Notes under the pieces: generated by a model
What the model was told of the DNA's origin: nothing
The model's database searches: none
Seen by the model: only the letters and a program-made list of their open reading frames with translations
From: Ettlia oleoabundans
Lineage: Eukaryota > Chlorophyta > Chlorophyceae > Chlamydomonadales
Direction: 5' to 3'
DNA length: 64,000 nt
Assembly (NCBI GenBank): GCA_019693395.1
Contig: JAAMXP010003108.1
Span: 31,536 to 95,535 of the forward strand
Shown here: positions 49,724-61,646 of the stretch, piece by piece
Layout of the letters: every line of letters begins with the position of its first letter
Position numbering within the stretch: position 1 is the first letter of the stretch
Made by a program: the position numbers and the translations under genes

Positions 49724-50086
49724 TGCTGCGTGTGACGCCGGGTGTCCGTGGAGTCAACAAGCTAGGATAGGAGCAGCCTCGGGGTAGCCCAAGCTGTGCA
49801 AACGGTGATGGATCGCCGGAAGGTGTGTGCAATAGGGCTGGCGGATAGGCAGGCCCTGCTTCAAACTTGCCCACTGCATCAGGCAGCCCGGGAAGAAAAC
49901 TTGGCGTGTTCAATTGTTCTAAGGCGCTGGAGGACTGCAGGTCGCTTGTAACTGGCGTTCAACGATCATTTGGCAGTTTCAGCACGCCTTGGACCGAGAC
50001 TTGTGGGCACGAGCATCTGGTGATCATAGCCCCCCACACCTCGACACCCCGTTGCCGCTGCAGCCGGTCCCAGAGCTTAGGCTGCA
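49724..50086. promoter_or_regulatory. Divergent promoter region, actin / PI31
   Basis: 363 bp lie between the actin ATG (minus) and the PI31 ATG (plus). No coding content or named motif was recognised. Confidence 0.4.
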
Positions 50087-52552
50087 ATGGAGGCAGCCAC
50101 TCTCGCGGTGATCCGGGCGTCACGCCCTACCTTCAGGTCCGGGCGCTGGCACTGCTCCGCCCGGCCGCAACCGCCAGTCGTCCTGCTCGTGCTTCAGCTA
50201 TTGGCCAAGCAGCGTCTTGTTATTGCTCAATTGCAGGTCATCCCACGACAAGCTGGCTTTTGCCGTGCATGCCTTTTTGTTGGCAAAGGGATATAAGGTG
50301 GTAGCCACCGGCGCCGAGGCAGAGGATGAGAGTGCAGGCAAGGCACGAAAGTAGGCACGCCCATGAATTACTCCTGTCCCACATTGCGTTCCTTGCTGCT
50401 GCTGTTTAGCGATCTTTGGTTACTTTGGCTGCCCATCGCGGTACTTGGGCAAGCCGTTAGGAGCAAGCTATCAATTATTGGAAATGCGTAATCCATCACT
50501 CGTGAGGCCCTGTACCAACAACCTGCCCTCGCTGCCCCAACCCACGCACCCTTGCTGGTACGGTTGCAGATTTTGCCAAGGATCGTGAGGAGGTTGGACT
50601 GGTGGGGTGGAACACTTTGGACGGAGCCTATGCCTTCCGCTACCAAGATACAGAAGGTGTGGGGGGGCGTCGCGCGCAGTACTGTGCTCGTTCAATTTGT
50701 CCATGCACCAAGTGGCAGTTGAGCCATCCGCATTGACGTGCGCAGAACATCGGCCTGCATCTAAAGCTACCGCGGTTGCAGGTGCAGACACCGGGGTCTT
50801 ATCGCTGCCATCTTCATGGCTGCATTGTGGATGGAGGGTGGCTGAAATCCTGCTGCTGACAGATTATCACCATAGTTTTGACCCTAGGCACGACGTTTCG
50901 TAGCCTCCAGCACAGTCTGGCCTTGGCCTATCCACGCATCTGTCCCTCAAATGCCCCGCTCTGCAGGCAAGCGTGCTCCACTATATGTAAAATGCTTGGT
51001 GGTGGGCAGCCAGCTTCTGGTGCACTGGATGGCAGGGCCTTCCCCTGGAAAGCCCCAAACCTTGGAGTTGGACACAGCCATCTACACCAAAGATGCACCA
51101 GGACCTCCTGGCTGCTACCAGCGCTTGTCTGAGCTCCTGGGGAAGCTGAGGTGCGCAATCAGCACCTAGCCAGCCAGCTCATTATGACAGCACAGGTCAC
51201 CAGTCACCTGCACTCCGGGTGCCAGCCAGCGATGCACGCCAGGCAGCGCCACAGGCAGGAGCCCTGTTGGTCCTGGTTGTTGGTTGCAAAAGATTGCAGC
51301 ACAAATCCAGCCCGCTCTGATGTGCATGCTAAGCTTCCCTGCTGTGTGGGGTGCATGTAGTGTGGCAGGCAAGCAGGCGAGCTGGCTTGCTTGGGGAACA
51401 GCTGTTTGCTATGTCCAGCACGTCTCCTAAACACGTTGCACCACCCTCTCGGCCATGCTCCCTTGGTATTGGCGCAGGCAGCAGTTTGGGAGCGTGTTAC
51501 ATGCTGGCACTTCGGCGGCTGCAGGGCAGCGGAGGGAGGAGGCTGCCCAGGCTAGCGGCAGCGGCAGGGCATCAACAAGGGAGGCTGCACCGCAGCAGGA
51601 ACGACCGTACGGTGGGTATCCACCGTCCCAGCGGTGCTTGGGTCACTCCCTGGGCTGCTGCTGCATGCAATCACCTGATGTATTGCTGTTTCCTGTCACA
51701 CTCAATTGCCAACTTTCCTGTCGGCAGTCAGCAGCTTTCAAGCTGCTGTGGGTGGCCCCTCCCAGCCGCCTTCCAATGACTTGACTAGTCCCCGCCTGTT
51801 GTTGCTGGCCATTTTTGAGCAGGTGTGACCGGGGTAGGCTATTGCCCGCCCGGGGTGCCTGTGGGTATAGGCGTAGGAGATGTGGTGCCTCCAGGCGTGC
51901 GCCCACCTGGATATGGTGGTGGCCCGATACTTCCAGGTGGGCAGAACACTGCCGTGGCAGCGCATCGCAGCACTCGTAGCATTCCTGCAGCTGTGCATGC
52001 TGCAGCGACAAAGGCATCATATTGGACGGGCAGATGCCAGAGTTGCAGTCATGTGATTCCTCAGCTCTGGGTGCTCTCTTCATGCATGAACCTGTATGCG
52101 ACCCACTGGGCTGACCACTGCAGGCCTCATGGAGCCGGGACCGCTTCATGGCGGCGGCGGCATGCATGTAGGGCCAGGAGACCCCGTATTCGGGCCAGGA
52201 AGGATGGGTGGGGGCATGGGACAGCCCCCAGGGCGCAGCAGCCTGCCACCCGGGGCGCGCTACGACCCGATTGCGCCGCCCGGCATGCGCGGCTTCAACC
52301 CAGGTGCTCACTGTTGCAGCCCGCATGACTGTGGCAGCCTGCCTGCTGTTAGCTCCCTTACATTGTGGTGCGAGCTATTCATGTTGGGTGCTTCTTCACT
52401 TCGTTTATACTAATCCTTGCTGCCCCTGTATTTGGGCCGCGCGCCGCTTCCCTTTCGCAGATGATTTTCAGCGGGAGCCAGGGCGGATTCACCCTGACAT
52501 GGCCCAGCCCGGGCCAGGTCGTGGGACAGACTTTGACCAGATGTTTGGATGA
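50087..52552 (+). CDS. PTRE1: PI31 proteasome regulator (PSMF1 / plant PTRE1 type)
   Basis: PI31 binds the 20S proteasome and modulates its activity and assembly. Eight exons join in phase: 50087-50136, 50237-50337, 50570-50656, 50967-51150, 51478-51611, 51823-51936, 52124-52303 and 52461-52552 (942 nt, 313 residues). The N-terminal FP domain reads MEAATLAVIRASRPTFR, then HDKLAFAVHAFLLAKGYKVV, GWNTLDGAYAFRYQD and LYVKCLVVGSQLLVHW. The C-terminal half is Pro/Gly-rich, with LPPGARYDPIAPPGMRGF and an ending HPDMAQPGPGRGTDFDQMFG. Both halves match the plant protein in order. The second intron (50338-50569) requires a GC donor; no GT site nearby keeps the frame. Divergent from actin. Confidence 0.93.
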
Positions 52553-53403
52553 GATGGGCAACCCGTTTTGGCTAGGCAGCTACTCGTTGAGCTGCTCAAG
52601 TCACTGTTTGGCAAGCTGGGAACCAGCGACTGGCAGTGCACTGGCGGCGCACTGTAGTGCATAGTAGGGGTTGCTTGATGGGCCGGTGCCATGTTCGGCC
52701 GTCCTCCGTTCGATAGTTGCTTTCTTTTGTCAATATAGATTCAGTAGGCCTCCTTCCAGATTATTGGCCGTGCACGGTGCTGCCACCGTGGCCTGGTCCC
52801 AATTGGTAATCTGGGGAATGTGTAGGAATCACTTCATGAACGTTTGCTGTCACTTCCGCACCCTTCGGTCCCTCAAAGCGCTAGCTTCAGAGCCGGGGTG
52901 AGACGCGGCACGCGGTGCACTGGACGTTTTGGGCACATAGCAGGTGTGTTGCGGTCTTTCCTTCGCTCACCGGTTAATTTAGACTGCCGTGTTTTACCGA
53001 GGAAAGGGGGAGGTCCACACCTCCCTTCAGGCGTCGGGCTCATGCACGGCCGCACCACCCCGCAGTATAGCAGGGTGTTATGAGATGAGTCCCCTTTCCG
53101 AGCAGTGGGGATGTCTTGCAACCAGCTGTTGGGGGCCTCGCCCTCAATCCTTGCCGACTTGCATGGGGCCACCTAGTGGGCCCGTCTGTGCCAAGCCACT
53201 TTAGACGGATCTTGAGCTTCTTGGTGAACCCCTAGTACGCAACTAGACCAGGCCAACTCCCATTTGGGCTCCAGAGTCGCACCCGCCGTCACCTTTACAC
53301 TGGACGCCAGTGCTACTGCGGCATGCCACCGCTCCGCACGCACAACCCTTCCCTCCTCTGTTTTCTTCCTGCAGGCACTCACCTTTCGCGCAGCAGAAGC
53401 AGC
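52553..53403. other. Intergenic upstream of the telobox Myb gene
   Basis: About 850 bp without a supported exon. It holds the PI31 3' UTR and the Myb promoter. An in-frame ATG at 53323 lies upstream of the start chosen for the Myb gene. Confidence 0.5.
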
Positions 53404-56090
53404 ATGTTGGCCCTGAGAGAGCCGCATTGTATGCCACAGCAGCTACCAGACTTCATGCTACTGGATGAGGAGGGCGCCGGCTCGGGCGATTGCTGGGTGC
53501 TACCATCAGGACTGGCGCCAGCAGCGACGGCGCCGTCAGCCCCGGTGCCCATCTCTTCCTTCGCTCGCGCGCAACGCATGAGCCCTAGCAGCGAGTTGGT
53601 GGACTCGCTGGAATCCTCTCAGTCCCTTCTTGGCGCCAGCCTAGCTGCCGACATTCCAGCAGTGCAGTCGCACTCGCACCGGGCAGTGGTGCAGGGTGAC
53701 CATGGCGGCATGCGCTTCGTGCCAGTAACCATGTCGCCCCAGCAGGCGCCCCTGTTGCAGCCGGCACCAGCTCAGTACTGGCAGGATGAGCGGTACGACG
53801 GGCTGAGCGGCGGTTTTGGTGTTGCGGCGCCGCTGCAACTGCGCCCAGGCCCCTATCAAGCACAGCAGCAGCCGCAGCAGTTCCAGGAGCAGCGCTATAT
53901 GGACTGGCGGTGCCATCCCGACAAGGTGTTGCAGCAGGAGCTTCTCTCCGCCATGCAGTCCTGGCGACATGGCGGCTACTCAGCTGCGCCTGTCAGCACT
54001 TACGAGTTGCCCCATGACTTGCTGCCGATACCATCCATTGCTTCCGTCTCAGCCCCACCTGCGAACCACCACTGCACCAGCAGCGGCATTTCAAGTCTCG
54101 ACATTCACGGCGGCTACCTCGCACATTTCGGGCAGCAGGCACCCCTGCCTCCTGCAACGGCGGTGAGTGAGGGCCGTTTGTGCCTGCTGTAAGGCAACGC
54201 TGAGGGGTGCACCTGACATCAACGACATCAAACGTGCTTGCGGCACTGCTCCCAGCATTTTCGCTTTGCTCTGCCTGCTCCCTCCCTCTCATTCCTGTGT
54301 TCATGCCCTGATTAACTTCATCTGCAGATGCGGCGCGCAGCATCCGCGGATTTGCTGCTCCGTAGCAGCCACCGGGGCTACCCTGCAGGGCAGGAGGAGA
54401 GCGGCGGGGTCCTAGTACCGGCTCTGGCGGCTGGCGGCGACAGCCTGGTGTCAGAGGTGGGCTCCAAGCAGCTCCTTTAATTTGCTCCGCCCCACAGTGC
54501 TTGCCAACCTTGCCAGTCTTGCTTTTTCTCATTTGACACCCTTGCACGGCAAACCAGCTGAACTGCATTGAGATCTCATGTGCTACTTTTGCCTGCTCGA
54601 TGCACCCCAGCACCCCCACCGCCGGGCATTCTGGGCCACAATATTGGGTGAAGGCGGAGCTGAGTTCACCGCTCTTACTGAGCTGCCCTACTGCTGCTGC
54701 AGGGCTCTGATGTTGACACACTTTACCTGCCACGCCGCACCTCCCTGCCCTCCTCCCAGTCTGCGCCCTCTGCCAGCCTCATGGCACTTGAGCGGAGCAG
54801 CAGCACCCACCGCAGCCTGCAGACCTCTGCCTGCGGCGGGCGCGGCAGCAGCCGCAGCCCCACCAGCCCCCGGCCCATACCTCTCAAGATCAAGGCGGCG
54901 CGGCCAAGGCCAGCTGCAGGTGCCGCTGCGGCAGCTGCTGCAGCAGCTTCCGCCCCCGCGGTGCCGCGCCAGCGTCCGCGTCCTGAGGCTGGCGTGCCAG
55001 CTGTAACAGCGAGCCCCCGCCCCGCTCGCCTGTCTGCACAGCGGTCAATCGCGCTGTCAGCTGCTGCAGTGGCTGAGGAGGCTGAGATGTCTGATACGGA
55101 CAGTGAGCAGCTGGCAAGCATCGAAGCCAGCGAGGAGCGGTGCAGCGGCGGCAGCCCTGCAAGGGAGGCTGTCTTTGTTGGCAAGAAGAAACACAACCCC
55201 TGGTGAGGCTCGCAGTGGACAACCTTGTTCCTGGGTGTGCTGATTTGATCAGGCAATCTGCCCTGTGTTTGGCTCCATCTCTGGTTCCTTTCTGGACACC
55301 TTGAGGATGTGAATGTCACATGGCCTTCATGTGTTTACTCACAGGTCACTGAGAGAGACTGAGGCGCTGGTAGAGGGAGTGCGGCTTCTGGGTCCCAGCA
55401 AGTGGGCAGAAATCAAGAAGCTGGCAGTGAACGGCATCTGCGATTTGCTCACCATCCGATCAGCAGTGGACTTGAAGGACAAGTGGCGCAATCTGGTGAG
55501 TGGTGCTGCCTGACAAGCATGAACCCATAGGGTGCATGCACAGAGTGCTGCACACACCAACCGTTGGAGTCAGGAAACAGATTGGTCAAGATGTGACAGA
55601 TTGATCGAAACAAAGAGTCACGGTGCTGCTGCGCTAGCGCAAGGTTTAAAATTTAGCTGCCACTCATGCTATGTCTTTTATGGGCGCAGACTCGGGTGGC
55701 CAAGCTGCCCAGAAATGTGCTGAAGACGCGCGCCCACAAGAGCACCTCTGAAGTACCATTGGAGCTGCTGCTGACGGGTACGCGCCCTTCTACTCACCTG
55801 CTGCGCTAGATTACCCGCAGCCCCTGCTGGCTTGCGGTCCAGCGGGCCATGCTGCTGCACTTAGCACAGCCACAAGCTGCGCGCGATACCAGCAAGAGTT
55901 ATCTTCCAATCCCCAGCAGCGCTGGCATGGCATGCAGCAGAGGCGCATTGCAGTCCTATGCTGCCCCCAGGAAACTTGCAACCAATGCCATTGGCTTCTG
56001 GCTGGGTCGCGCCCAACTTATTGTGTGCTTTCTTCCCCGTCTTACCTTGCCTCTGCAGTGAAGGATCTGTTGGAGGCCGCCAAAGAGTGA
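53404..56090 (+). CDS. Telobox-type single-Myb protein (TRF-like)
   Basis: Single Myb domains with VDLKDKWRN bind telomeric TTAGGG-type repeats or telo-box promoters in plants and animals. Six exons join in phase: 53404-54162, 54328-54456, 54703-55202, 55345-55495, 55690-55777 and 56059-56090 (1,659 nt, 552 residues). The first 400 residues are low-complexity (Gln, Ala, Ser, Pro), with basic Ala-rich PRPAAGAAAAAAAAASA. The Myb domain is KKHNPWSLRETEALVEGVRL, LGPSKWAEIKKLA, then TIRSAVDLKDKWRNL and TRVAKLP, placed at the C-terminus as in TRF/TRB-like proteins. The last exon codes only VKDLLEAAKE. No TRF homology dimerisation or histone H1 domain is obvious. An ATG at 53323 would add 27 residues. 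Telomere binding is an inference from the motif. Confidence 0.87.
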
Positions 56091-58149
56091 ATGCGCTGAG
56101 AGCATCCCCCCCATGGCTCATCAATCTGCCAGCTGATCTCATCGTAAGACTTGGTGCTACAACTGCTGGACGGCGGGTCATTACGCAACACCTGCATTGT
56201 GCTCTCCCACCCAGCCACTGTTTAAGCCATCGGTCCCATTCCCTGATTTCCTGGTAGCCCAAATGGTCCCCACTATCCCTTGAAAAAAAACCTCTCCCTG
56301 CGCATATCCACTCGCTCATGGTTTCTCTCATTCCATGCCCCCCTGATGCTGCACTCTGTTAAGGCGTCTCTCTTCTCCGATACACATCTCACCTTTCACT
56401 GTGCGTGCGCGGAAGCTGGCAGCCTTCCACTTGGCGACTATGTGCCCGGAACCCGCTATGCTCACAGTGTCAATCGGATCCTGTGCAGCTGCCCGCCACC
56501 TGTACTGCTCACTACGTGCAAGTCCCCTGTCCTGCATTGGGCCGGCCGTGGCGCCATGCCGTTCACCTCGTCTCCTTTTTTCCATGATGCAATGCTCCCC
56601 ATACATGCTAGGGTGTTCAACTTCAACCAACCATAGCCTGCTTGCTCACCTTATCCCCTCGTCTCTCCCCTGTCACATAGTAGCGACACAGCGCAGCCCC
56701 CATTGTGCCTGTGCTCCAGCCTTTGTACACTAGCGTGCTGATGCGAGTTCTGTAGGCTGGCTGTCTCACCCCAGTAGCGCCCAACCCGTGCTGCCTTGGA
56801 AGCTCTCTTTGTTCGTGCGCTTGTTCCTTCACAATGAACAATGGTTACTGCTATCGCCCGACTCCGTCATGCGGAGGGCAGGCGATTTCCTTGTTCCACC
56901 CCTTGCTGGCTCAACCTACGTTTTGTGGTGAGCTAGCTGGGCAACCCAACTTTTTTTACGCCAGTCAGTCGCACAGTTGCCCACCTCCCCCACCAACTCC
57001 CTCTTTGAGTACTGCGTGCTGCTACCCTTTTTTCCAGAGTTGTTTATTTGAGATCGCAGCCGTGCATCACACCTGCCTTCACTTCTGCAACGCCACTCAA
57101 GTCTTTGCCTATGTGCTTGGCATTGCCTAGGCTTCCTAAAGGGGGCACTGCTGGCAGCCCTTCCATGTTAAGGTTGCCTTTCATTCCGTGGACATACGTC
57201 GCTGCATGCACCTAGTTTGAATTCATTCTTGCTGGACTCTGCCTGGTCTCGTGTGGCTTGGTCACCCCTGATGTCACTCTCATCGTCCCTGCCCCCTTGC
57301 ACATCCCGCTCCTTTGCAATCTCAAAGTAGAGCAGGGGCCTCAGCTCCATTGTGGCTCCATCCTCTCCTCTCTTCTGACAACTGTATGTCCCGTTCCGTG
57401 GGAACAGCACAGCCTTTGCAAGGCTCACATGCTGCCCAGCCCCTTCCTCTGTGCACTCGCTGGATGCCTCCCGACGCATGCCGTCTCAACGGTCTCTTCC
57501 CCTTCTGCCTCTGTCTTCCTCGCATTCCGAGTGCTGCCCCGACATTTTTTATCTCCTACCCTCCTTCCCATGTTTGTACCGCGCACTACCGCTGTCCCCT
57601 ACCCCACGTGTGCATCAAGAGCAGCTGCATTTCACGTCCCACCTCTGTTGGGGTTCCCCCCGCCGCCGCCAGCACAGCCCTCACGGCTTGCGGCAACCTT
57701 AACCGCATTCGGTACTGTCCCGTCCTGCCTGCCTCTTGAAATCTCTCTATTCGTGTGGTTTTTTTTTCAGTTTCACAGGCACGCAGCTCCCTGCCAATGC
57801 CGACTAACGTCAAGCGCCGTTTCCATGGCACACTGCCTTTCTGAGGGGAGTGGGGCGCTCAACGTTTTGTTGCCTTCAAATTGTGTAAGTCGTGCATTGT
57901 GTCCTTTGTGGCGGTTAACCAGGTGAATCATATCGACAAAAGGGGTGACCATGGGCTGAAAGGGAAGGACATGGCTTAAGGGAAACCTGCAGGCTGGCGC
58001 TGACGTCAGCGCCCACCATGCTGGCCATGCTGCGCCTCGTCCTACTGCGCTCTTATCCCAGCGCTGCCTGTCTACAGTGTTACTTACTCGTTGCGGCGTA
58101 ATACTCAATCGGAATCTCTGTAGTTGCCACCGCAAGACATATCGACAGG
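56091..58149. other. Long intergenic region, pyrimidine-rich
   Basis: Two kilobases between the Myb stop and the TSPO start. Much of 56280-57780 is C/T-rich on the plus strand, with runs such as A9 at 56281 and T9 near 57762. Open stretches exist (57258-57926) but their translation is Ser/Pro/Leu/Cys low-complexity with no domain. I see no gene, RNA or clear repeat. Confidence 0.5.
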
Positions 58150-60889
58150 ATGGGCAACAACCTCTCGCTGGTAAGCTCACAACCCGATGATCGGCTGCAC
58201 AACTTCCAGCCTATTGTGCTGCAGCACCTGATCGGCGACATGAGGCGTGTCGGGTGTAGTTGGCTGGCCGTAGAGAACGTGTGGCGCTGGCATGTCGTCT
58301 AGGGTGTTCACCCCAGTCGGCCACTTTGCGTTGAAGCACCGCTCAGTAACCTGAAAATGTGTCCATCACGTGACTCCGAGGCACGGAAGGAGTCCGCCAT
58401 GCCACTTTGCCCCGTCCGCCACCGCCCGCACGGCCACCTACCAACCACCTACCGCACGCCTGCAGGCCGTGAATGTGGGTGTGCCGCTGCTGGGCGGCAT
58501 GATCCTTGGCACAGCATCTGCCCCAGACATCCTGCACTGGTTCCCAAAGATCAAAAAGCCTAGCTGGCAGGTGCGGACAGAGTGTTCTTTGCAGCGGTGG
58601 GCGCAGTCCAGCTGAGTTTGTGGCTGTGGAGCCACGCTCAGCTGCAGGCAGGTCCAGCAGTCATCTGTATTATCAGTATTTGTCATTACTTGGGGGCATT
58701 TGCTGGCTTGCGGACTAGCATTACATGATACACACAACTCCTCATCCTCGTTCTGACACACTGTCTGCCTGCCGCACTTGCTCCTGCTTCTTTTGCAGCC
58801 TCCCAGCTGGCTCTTTGGACCGGTAAGCCCTCAACAGCAGCCAATGGTACCCTCACCCTCAAGGGCTGCCCAAAATGCCTTTTCTGCCAGCATAAGCCTG
58901 CACATTCTGCCTTCCTCAGATCCCGCGTGTCCGCATCACCTCTTCCCGCCACCTCCCAATACTTCGGTGCCGCCATCTCTCCATGATCCCTTCTCTACCC
59001 TGCCTCCGCTCACTTTCTTATGCAGGTGTGGTCTGTCCTGTATGTGATGATGGGTGTGGCAGCACACCGGGTGTACGTCGCTGGAGCCGGCCCCTTGCCC
59101 ATCGCCCTCTACGGGGTGCAGCTGGCCCTCAACTTTGCCTGGCAACCCCTTTTCTTCAAGGCACACAACCTCAAGGCAGCTGCCGTGGACATCACAGGTG
59201 CCAGAGCTCAAACTTTTTTGTCGAAATCATATGCGCCTGTGCGCACGGCCTAGGAATTTTACACATGCCTTCTACATGGCTGAGTGTTGCTACATTACCT
59301 TCTGTCTGACTAGGGCTGCCCCTCGTGCTATCAGCATGCTGCCTCAGTCCTGTGCAACACAGTTGGTTCTGGCAGCATGGCTTGCTGCATTGTCACATCA
59401 ATGGGACTTAACCAATGTATGCAAACTTTCCAAGGAATGTGACTTTAGATATAAACCCTGCTGTGCCATGCTGTGCAGCGCTGCTGGGCGTGCTGGGTGC
59501 CACAGTCTATGAGTTCTCAAAGACTGACACAGGCGAGTCCGGAGTGTTGTGTGGTGTTACTTTGAGGCCGTTGAAGTCGAGGTTTTGCTAGTCAGCAGGG
59601 ATTTGGTGCGCATGCTCCAGTCACAAATACATGAGGTGCTATTATACTGTGCTAGTTACGGGATCTTTGCCTTGCTGGGGTGTTGTAATGACTCTCGATA
59701 GACAAACAAAAGCCGGATGGATCCTCAGCGTACATAGCAGTTGTGCATTGCCCCAGTCAGAACATCGGCTGCTTGATTAAACTTTCCCTCCCCTCCCTCC
59801 CTCTTGTGCCTGTGCCTGCAGTGGCAGCGAAGCTCTTGCTGCCCTACCTGGCCTGGGTCAGCTTCGCCACGGTGAGTGGCGCTGCCACTTTGGAGCGACA
59901 CGTCTTCTTGAGCTTAGCCAGTATGCGCTTCTGCCTGTGGGTCGAGCTTTATAGCAGCTACAGTTTTGTGCACCTGCTAGAACCCAAGCCTCATCAGAGC
60001 TGTAGTAGAATCGAGCTGCCGCTCACAGGGACTGTTAAGGGTCCCTGGCTCCAAGCCGTCATGTTCCAATTTTGTGTGTGTGTCTTTACCTGCTTGCCCT
60101 GCATGCAGGCGCTCACATACAACATTTGGATGAACAACCGTGAGGTAAGCGCAGCAATGTCTAATACATATGGTTGCAGAGGCGCACTTCTTTGATTCGC
60201 ACACCGCGAGTCCCATCAATCCAGGAAGGACGTTAGCTGAAAACCACATTGGCTTTGCAAGGGCCGCTCATGTGCTGGCTAGCACACGCTCCTACGCCCG
60301 GCTCGAAAGTGCATTATTATACTCTGGCTTAGCCCATAAACACGTTTGTTGCCCGGCTGGCCAGCAACAAATGTGCCCCTTCAGCTGTATTTCATAGCAG
60401 CTGCAAAAAGTGCCCATGAAACCCGCAGGAGCCTAAACCCAAGGATATGTGAGGCAGCTCCCCTGCCATGCATGGGCCTGTTGGGGCATCATTAGCTTTC
60501 AAGGTGCCCGCTGTGCCGACTTGTTTTTCAACAACGTCCCATGGTCTGCTTGGATGCCCATCAGCTCTCATACAACCGATGGGCTTTGTCATACAGGCCA
60601 AGTGCTGCCACCCTGCAGCATTGATATTAAAGGTGGAGTTTGCTCTTGCCAAATGACGCGTAGCTGCTTGCTTTCCCCATCCTGTGTGCAGGATGGCAAG
60701 CGCGCCAAGCAGGCAGCACGCGAGACTGGCGAATCGGCAGCGCGGCGTGTGGAGGGCATCGCTTCAGAGGCAACAGCTCGGGCAGCCACCCCCTTCCTAG
60801 ATCAGGGAGGGGAGAAGCAGGGCGATTTCGTGCCTCCCGAGGTGGCTGCAGCCAATGCGCGCCGCACAGGCACAGCCAAGGAGGAGTAA
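58150..60889 (+). CDS. TSPO: TSPO/MBR family translocator protein with hydrophilic C-terminal tail
   Basis: TspO/MBR proteins are five-helix membrane proteins that bind porphyrins and sterols, in mitochondria, ER or plastid membranes. Eight exons join in phase: 58150-58170, 58466-58570, 58799-58822, 59026-59197, 59479-59532, 59822-59871, 60109-60144 and 60692-60889 (660 nt, 219 residues). The domain reads VGVPLLGGMILG, then FPKIKKPSWQPPSWLFGPVW, SVLYVMMGVAAHRVYVAG, ALYGVQLALNFAWQPLFFKA, LLLPYLAWVSFAT and ALTYNIWMNNRE. The Trp-rich KPSWxPPxWxFGPVW block is the family signature. The last exon adds a 65-residue Ala/Glu/Lys-rich tail (DGKRAKQAARETGESAARRV), absent from the roughly 160-residue core family. 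The intron after 59532 uses a GC donor. TGTAA at 60955 fits a poly(A) signal. Confidence 0.93.
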
Positions 60890-60954
60890 AGCCCTCGTTC
60901 TGGAATTTCGGGCGCGACAGGCACTGCACTGGGCAGAATGGCTGATGTCAGGCA

Positions 60955-60959
60955 TGTAA
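60955..60959 (+). promoter_or_regulatory. Possible poly(A) signal TGTAA for TSPO
   Basis: TGTAA, the usual chlorophycean poly(A) signal, lies 66 bp after the TSPO stop. A second copy follows at 61109. Confidence 0.4.
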
Positions 60960-61527
60960 GTCGATGCTGCTGGTCCGCCAAGTCACATTTGTTGGGCTGT
61001 GTTTTCATTCGTGCTCCCATATGTCTGTGCATTCGTTCGCTCATCTTGTGTCATTCTTATGGAAGCCAAACGCCCAGCCTGCAATATGCCATTGCGAATG
61101 AGTAGCAATGTAAACATGCCTTGAAAACGTATCATAAAACAGAAACAGGCCATGCAGCAATGCATGTTGGCCTGCTGCTTTCAAACGTGGAAGCTAGCTG
61201 CTATTATAACGTGGCGGGAGCTTGGTCAAGCACCACATCAGCCAGCCCATTCAATGTTGCCAGCCTATGCTGCAGCAGCTTGTGTGTGGCTAGCAGGCTG
61301 GAAATCAGCACTTAAATGCAGGGGGGCCATAAGCGTTTGACTAGAGGGAGTGTGCCTGCCTTTCTGTTGCCGTTCCCGAGCGTGCTCGTCACGCCAGCCC
61401 AATTGTCAATGGTCGGCATTTTTCCAGGCTCTCTACATGCCAAGGGTGGCCTGCAGTCGGTGGCCTGCAGTTCCGCCACCTCCCCCCCCCCCCCGCTTGT
61501 TGATGCCTTGCTCGCTACTCAACACCC

Positions 61528-61646
61528 CTGCCCAGCTTTGCCAACCCTGCTCCACAGCTGCCAGTATATCGGCTGGTGACGCTGCTGGGCCAACGGCGCT
61601 CACGCCAGGGAAGGGCGGCACTGACTCTGAGCCCTCCATCGCCTTT
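61528..61646 (-). repeat. Dispersed repeat, copy B
   Basis: On the minus strand this reads GCAAAGGCGATGGAGGGC, then TCCCTGGCGTGAG, TACTGGCAGCTGTGGAGC and AGGGTTGGCAAAGCTGGG. The blocks are in the same order as copy A at 45962-46075. Copy B has about 10 extra bases near its left end. Confidence 0.75.

Noticed and set aside
57258..57926. 222-codon open stretch between Myb and TSPO
   Set aside because: It lies in pyrimidine-rich DNA, and its translation is Ser/Pro/Leu/Cys-rich without motifs. No splice-linked neighbour was found.
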